Shown piece after piece: positions 17,199 to 21,274 of a stretch of 21,274 nt of DNA; position 1 is the stretch's first letter; each line of letters opens with the position of its first letter. Position numbers and translations under genes: made by a program. The notes under the pieces were generated by a model. The model was not told where the DNA came from and searched no databases. It saw nothing but the letters and a program-made list of their open reading frames with translations. The stretch spans positions 1 through 21,274 of the forward strand of contig KZ992684.1 of the NCBI GenBank assembly GCA_003614735.1, written 5' to 3'. The DNA is from Thamnocephalis sphaerospora. Its lineage: Eukaryota > Zoopagomycota > Zoopagomycetes > Zoopagales > Sigmoideomycetaceae.

Positions 17199-20135
17199 CT
17201 ATCGATGTTGGCGAACACGGCCCATGCCACCGGATTCCACCGCAACCAGCGCCTCTTCTATCCAAGCGTGGGCCGGTGGGATTGTAATGTTGGGTAGGGC
17301 GCCAAGCATGCCTAGCCAGTGCATGCGCCCTTCTAGGGTGTCGGCGCGCAATTCCAGCTCTCCATCGGCAAAACAGAGGAAGAACGGATCGTCTGCACCC
17401 ATGTTAGGCACCGCAGCGGCCAAATCGCCACGTGTAGACACTACAGCCAGCAGTCGGCGTAGATTGACCTGCGCCACGGGCGTCTTCGTGACTGGATCGC
17501 TCAGTTGCAGTATAGCGCCCACGAGTCGACAGTGGCGACGGCGCCAAAACTAGGCACGCCGTCAGGTGAGCCATGGCCTGTATTCGCACGACCGCGTGTC
17601 TACTTACCGTCAGTCCGCCGCCCCGCTGATGCAGAATGCCCTCTGCCAACACCCGTCTGTGCCAGTGGTGCTCGTTGATAATGCGCTGGCAGGCGTCGAA
17701 TGTTTGTGGAACCTTGTGCTCCTACGCAGCCATGGACGTGTAAGCAGCGGAACCACCGTGGACAAACCAGCGTTCACCTACGGGAATACGGCAGTAGGGA
17801 GGAAGGTAGATGCCTTGCACCACCACTCGGCCACACTCCAGGCTCGATCCGGACACGTACAGCGGCCAGATGTATTTGGTCACGCAGAGCGGTACAAGCT
17901 GATCTGCAGGGACTCTACACTCGCCAACCGACTGAGACGTGTTCTGCAGGTGTGCTCCGTTCACCCCTGCGTGTCGAGGACAGACGTTTGTCTCTTTAGG
18001 CGACCGGGTTTTGCCCGAAAACAGCTGGCCTAGAGAGCGCTTCGACTGGATAAACACAGACTGCGTGCGTTGATCCCGCTCTGCGTTTGTTGTGCACTCG
18101 TGCGCAGCTGCGCGGTTCAGCGTCAGCAACACCGAGCCATGTGGCGGTATTTCGCTTTTTGTACGGGCGCACAAAACGTGATGGTGGTGTGTAAGCATCA
18201 CTGCTCAAAGGGCTGTGCAAGTCACGGCACTTACAGAACAATGCTCTCATTAAGCTTGATCTCGCTGGCAAGCGGCATGCATGTTGATCGGAAGACCGGT
18301 ACGGTATTCTTGTCTACCCGACAAGCATCGATAGCAGCGTAAGTATTGGAACAGCCATCGCCATCGTGACAATCGACACTGTCGCATCGCTCACCATGCT
18401 GTCCACGTTTGCGGATATTCTTATCCGCCGGCCAATCGCTCGTTCCGCGCATCTCTATGTGAACCATTCTGCTGGGACGACGTGCTGTAATGCAGTAGCG
18501 TGCTGTGAGCGGCAAGATGGGTTTGCTGCGACAAGATGTACGCCACTTACCAATGATAAGGCACGGATCAATCTGCTCAATTTGAAGCGCTACCGACGAT
18601 CAGTTAGCATACGTCATCTGTCATGCCAAGAGCCAGCCTACCTTTCAAGTAGAGTCTTCCGCAGCCTAGCTCTTTGTTGCTGTTAGAGGCAGTGGTCACT
18701 CTGGCGTTATACCGCTGCCGCATGTTGTCTGCTAGTGCACTTTCCCCGCGCCATGGGCGTACACACTTTAGCGGACGCGCCGCATAAGCCAAATCAATGT
18801 TGCCGTTGTTACGGGTGTGCAACCTGTATGGTTGTCTATCCCGGCCTGGATCTGCGTCGTCGTCTAGCTGCAGCAGATAAAAGGATTCAGCAGCACGTTC
18901 CATCGCCTCGTCAATAGCGCGAAATGCGTCGCTGGAGAAGCTGGATGCATTGGTAGGTGCTTTTGGTAGCTGATTGTCGTATGCTTCACGACTTGATAGC
19001 TGCTCTAGTGCCGCCATGGAACGGCAAAGCAAGCTTGTCAGTGACCCGCTGCTTTCATCACATGCTGACGACACATCGCTTGCAGTGGTGCTTGAGCGCT
19101 CGCTGGCGGTGCATGTGCTATCATGGCACAGCGAGCCGTCTCTAGCGGCTACATCATCTGCAACGCACTCGTACAGACTGCGAATATCCTGCCGAATACC
19201 TACGCAGCATGTGAGCAACGCTGCATGCTTGACTACGCGCAGCGGTCATTACCTTGCGCTTGGCGCTTTGAAAGCGCAGTATCTGTCGCAAGCGAAAAAG
19301 GCCGCGGTTGCTGTGCCAGCGATTCTTTTGGCGGTGCTACAGGCCGTGGATGCCAGCTATGCACCTGCTCAGCCCACTGGTGGTGACGCTTGGAGTGATC
19401 GTTGTCAATGCCAGAATCGGTGGAGCTGAGCAAGTCCGAGGGAAACGACGTATAGTACGCGTCCACATCGTCACCAGCATCACTACCGTCGGTAATGCTG
19501 GCATAGTCCAGTAAAATGTTGTTTGGTAATAGCGGAGAGGAAGGCCGCCGTCCAAACCGACTGTCAACGCTTCCAGTGTCGGCCGTGTGCGGTGTGCTGG
19601 CGCGTGATACCCTGCGCCGTGCGTTTACGCGGGCAATTTTTGGTCGCTTTCTACTGGTACGAGACAGGTATCTTGCAGCGCCACCGGCACGACTGCTCAT
19701 TCTACGCGACACTGCTCGACGTGAATGATAGTACGCCGGCATGGAAATGGCTCGACGGGCATTTGTCAAGCCATTGGCAGAGTAGATGTGCCCATTGGAA
19801 AAAGGCTGACTGGCCACTCTGCCAGTACGGCGTAGACAGCCCAATGTAGCATGCCCTGTAGTAAGATCAGCCGCAGCTTTTGCTTGTGCCGACACAGGGA
19901 CGATCTGGCTGGCATACGGTCGCTCTTTCAACAGGTACCGCGAGTCGCGCGGGTGCTTTGACCCTGCGCCTGACTCCGACAAACGAAAAGCGTTTGGATT
20001 GGCCATGGTACGGTAGAATGGTCCGATAAGTAGCGCAGACAGCGCTTCGGCGCAAGTTGCTTTGGCAGAGGAGTTGAACGTAGCGTGGCGAACAAGAGAA
20101 GCAAGGCGGCCGACCGCCAAATGCTGCGGCTGCAT
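17199..20135 (-). CDS. Anillin-like protein with C-terminal PH domain (Mid1/Bud4/Int1 type)
   Basis: Fungal anillins organise septins and the contractile ring at the division or bud site. My model joins 19253-20135, 18642-19199, 18551-18589, 18235-18484, 17782-18154, 17608-17721 and 17199-17549, giving 855 residues in frame with introns of 52-80 bp. The acceptor at 18484 is uncertain (18502 also works), and the 5' end is not settled. Up to about residue 450 the text is Ser/Arg-rich and disordered. Then comes an anillin-homology region: CGRLYLKALQIEQIDPCLII, CMPLASEIKLNESIVLEIPP, VLLTLNR, then SKRSLGQLFSGK. A PH domain follows from about residue 722: AEGILHQRGGGLT, FWRRRHCRLVGAILQLSD, TPVAQVNLRRL, DDPFFLCFADGELELRADT and MHWLGMLGAL. 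The GGGLTFWRRRHCRL join across the 58-bp intron is strong support. Part of exon 2 (19127-19181) recurs inverted at the window end. Confidence 0.8.
19127..19181 (-). repeat. 55-bp inverted repeat, copy inside the anillin-like gene
   Basis: Read on the - strand this segment begins GCAGTCTGTACGAGTGCG and ends GGCTCGCTGTG. It is identical over 55 bp to 21220-21274 read on the + strand. Here it lies in an open exon and encodes SLYECVADDVAARDGSL, so this is probably the original copy. Confidence 0.9.
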
Positions 20136-20642
20136 CTGCGGAAATACCCCTTGGCGGCCCTGCTATTGTGGCTGGTGTATGGCTGGCATAACCAGTCTGC
20201 CGTCTCCTTTTGCTCCCCCTAGAAATATGTTCCTCAGGATGTCGTCGTCTGTTCTTTTTCCGCCAAAGGTAGCGGCAACGGCAGTGGCAGCAGGCATCCA
20301 GTCATTTCGTGTCCAATGGCGGTGTACATTTTCGATCGCGATATTACCTTGGGATGTCACTGGCAAGGGCAGGTTGGCTTTATCTCCAAATACAATAAGC
20401 CGTCTTTGGCAGGCCACGTTGCGCCGGTCTGCAGTGAGAATCGCGCCTCTTGTTTCTCCCACCTCGCCAGCATCGCCATCTCATCACCTGCCCGTGCGGC
20501 CGTACTCACCTGCTCTCCCCGTCTTGGCTGACCTGTCGGGCGCTCGCCGCCACCTGCCACAGACCGTCCGCTCGTCTGTCCGTGCGGCCGCTGTAAACTC
20601 ACCGACCACGCACACCCCTACCGCTGCCCCACCACCGGAACA
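20136..20642. other. Divergent promoter region, with a possible 5' extension of the anillin-like gene
   Basis: About 500 bp lie between the anillin-like start and the AP-2 alpha start. On the - strand the anillin frame continues open upstream from 20166 to about 20462, broken only by one TAG at 20163-20165 flanked by Gln codons. An extra exon of the anillin-like gene could lie here, but no consensus splice pair restores the frame. The part nearest 20643 should hold the AP-2 alpha promoter. No TATA box is seen. Confidence 0.4.
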
Positions 20643-21219
20643 ATGTCTATGCGCGGCCTTACCGTGTTCATTGCCGACATTCGCAAATGTAGGTGACTGC
20701 TCTTATTGGTGTAGCTGGCAATAGTGATGGAATCCGCGGCGGATGGGCAGCCAGACACGGGCGCAGTTTACGCTGACGGGTGGTGCGCGCACAGGTCGGG
20801 TGCGTGAGCTGGAGGAGAAGCGCATCAACAAGGAGCTGGCCAACATTCGTGCAAAATTCAAAGGTGAGCTATGACGAGGACAGCGGATAGCGGGCGCTAA
20901 TCACAGCGCGCGCGCTGGCATCAGAGGGAAAGCTTGACGGGTACCAGCGGAAAAAGTATGTGTGCAAGCTGCTCTACATCTACATTCTCGGCTGGGACGT
21001 GGAGTTTGGCCATAGCGAGGCGGTGAACCTGATCTGCAGCGCAAAGTACAGCGAAATGCAAATCGTACGTGCTAGCCTTGCTGGCGGCGAGCGGCGTCCG
21101 TCTGACCGTGGCATTGCCATCTTCGTCGACTGCACTACCTTCCATCGCTATGTAGGGCTACCTTGCGCTCACGCTGCTTCTCTCGGAAAACCACGAGATG
21201 ATTCGTCTGCTGGTCAATA
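20643..21219 (+). CDS. AP-2 complex subunit alpha, 5' part
   Basis: AP-2 alpha is the large subunit of the plasma-membrane clathrin adaptor and binds PI(4,5)P2 and cargo during endocytosis. Exons 20643-20688, 20795-20863, 20925-21064 and 21156-21219 onward join in frame. They read [76 protein letters not shown] and [20 protein letters not shown]. These are the strongly conserved first helices of the alpha trunk domain, about 5-10% of a protein of roughly 950 residues. Introns are 106, 61 and 91 bp, the second with a GCTAATC branch-like site. After LLVNS the frame runs into a 55-bp block copied from the anillin-like gene, so the native sequence probably stops near 21219. The rest of the gene is outside the window. 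Gamma adaptins are less likely given [12 protein letters not shown]. Confidence 0.92.
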
Positions 21220-21274
21220 GCAGTCTGTACGAGTGCGTTGCAGATGATGTAGCCGCTAGAGACGGCTCGCTGTG
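21220..21274 (+). repeat. 55-bp inverted repeat, copy at the window end
   Basis: This block is identical to the reverse complement of 19127-19181. It follows the AP-2 alpha codons LLVN without a stop and in the same reading frame as in the anillin-like gene, giving SLYECVADDVAARDGSL. AP-2 alpha normally continues with a short NDL-S/A-RN type helix here, so most of this block looks foreign. It runs to the last base of the window. Confidence 0.9.

Noticed and set aside
1-21274. CRISPR arrays, transposons, rRNA or tRNA genes
   Set aside because: No spaced direct repeats, transposase or reverse transcriptase motifs, terminal repeats or recognisable tRNA/rRNA sequence were seen on reading both strands. 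A covariance-model scan was not possible.

Overview
This window is nuclear DNA of a fungus, most likely a basidiomycete. The conserved genes are broken by many short introns (about 50 to 106 bp) with GTAAGT, GTAGGT or GTGCGT-type donors, and some carry a CTAAC-like branch site. The combination of a small intron-rich genome, GC-rich sequence and small wall-type proteins would suit a yeast-like Ustilaginomycotina fungus such as Malassezia. That placement is inference, not a match I could test.

Layout. (1) Positions 311-1819, + strand: FES1/HspBP1-type Hsp70 nucleotide exchange factor in nine exons. (2) Positions 2416-4978, - strand: CaMKK/Sak1-Tos3-Elm1-type protein kinase in two exons, convergent with FES1. 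(3) Positions 4979-7646: about 2.7 kb with no recognised gene. It holds the long pyrimidine-rich sequence upstream of the kinase and two doubtful + strand ORFs. (4) Positions 7647-8990, - strand: inositol monophosphatase in five exons, including a 25-nt microexon and a GC-AG intron. (5) Positions 9328-16693, - strand: seven consecutive genes for secreted, low-complexity, probably GPI-anchored surface proteins. They are called A to G here, in order of rising coordinate, and several share modules. (6) Positions 17199-20135, - strand: an anillin-like protein with a C-terminal PH domain. (7) From 20643 to the window end, + strand: the 5' part of the AP-2 (clathrin adaptor) alpha subunit gene, divergent from the anillin-like gene.

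The most novel part is the tandem array of surface proteins. A, B, D and F share a C-terminal module (Thr-rich stretch, then TETASPT- and TSGA-like motifs and a hydrophobic tail). A, B and D share PVAP repeats and an APEQA motif. C and D share an N-terminal GWP repeat. D therefore looks like a fusion of the C-type front and the A/B-type back. Several of these genes have a TATA box 110-140 bp upstream of the ATG and an AATAAA signal about 50 nt after the stop, which the conserved genes do not show clearly.

The last 55 bases (21220-21274) are identical, in inverted orientation, to an exon of the anillin-like gene (19127-19181). They interrupt the AP-2 alpha reading frame where conserved residues would be expected. 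This is either a chimeric contig end or a real inverted duplication, and AP-2 alpha should not be read past about 21219 without checking.
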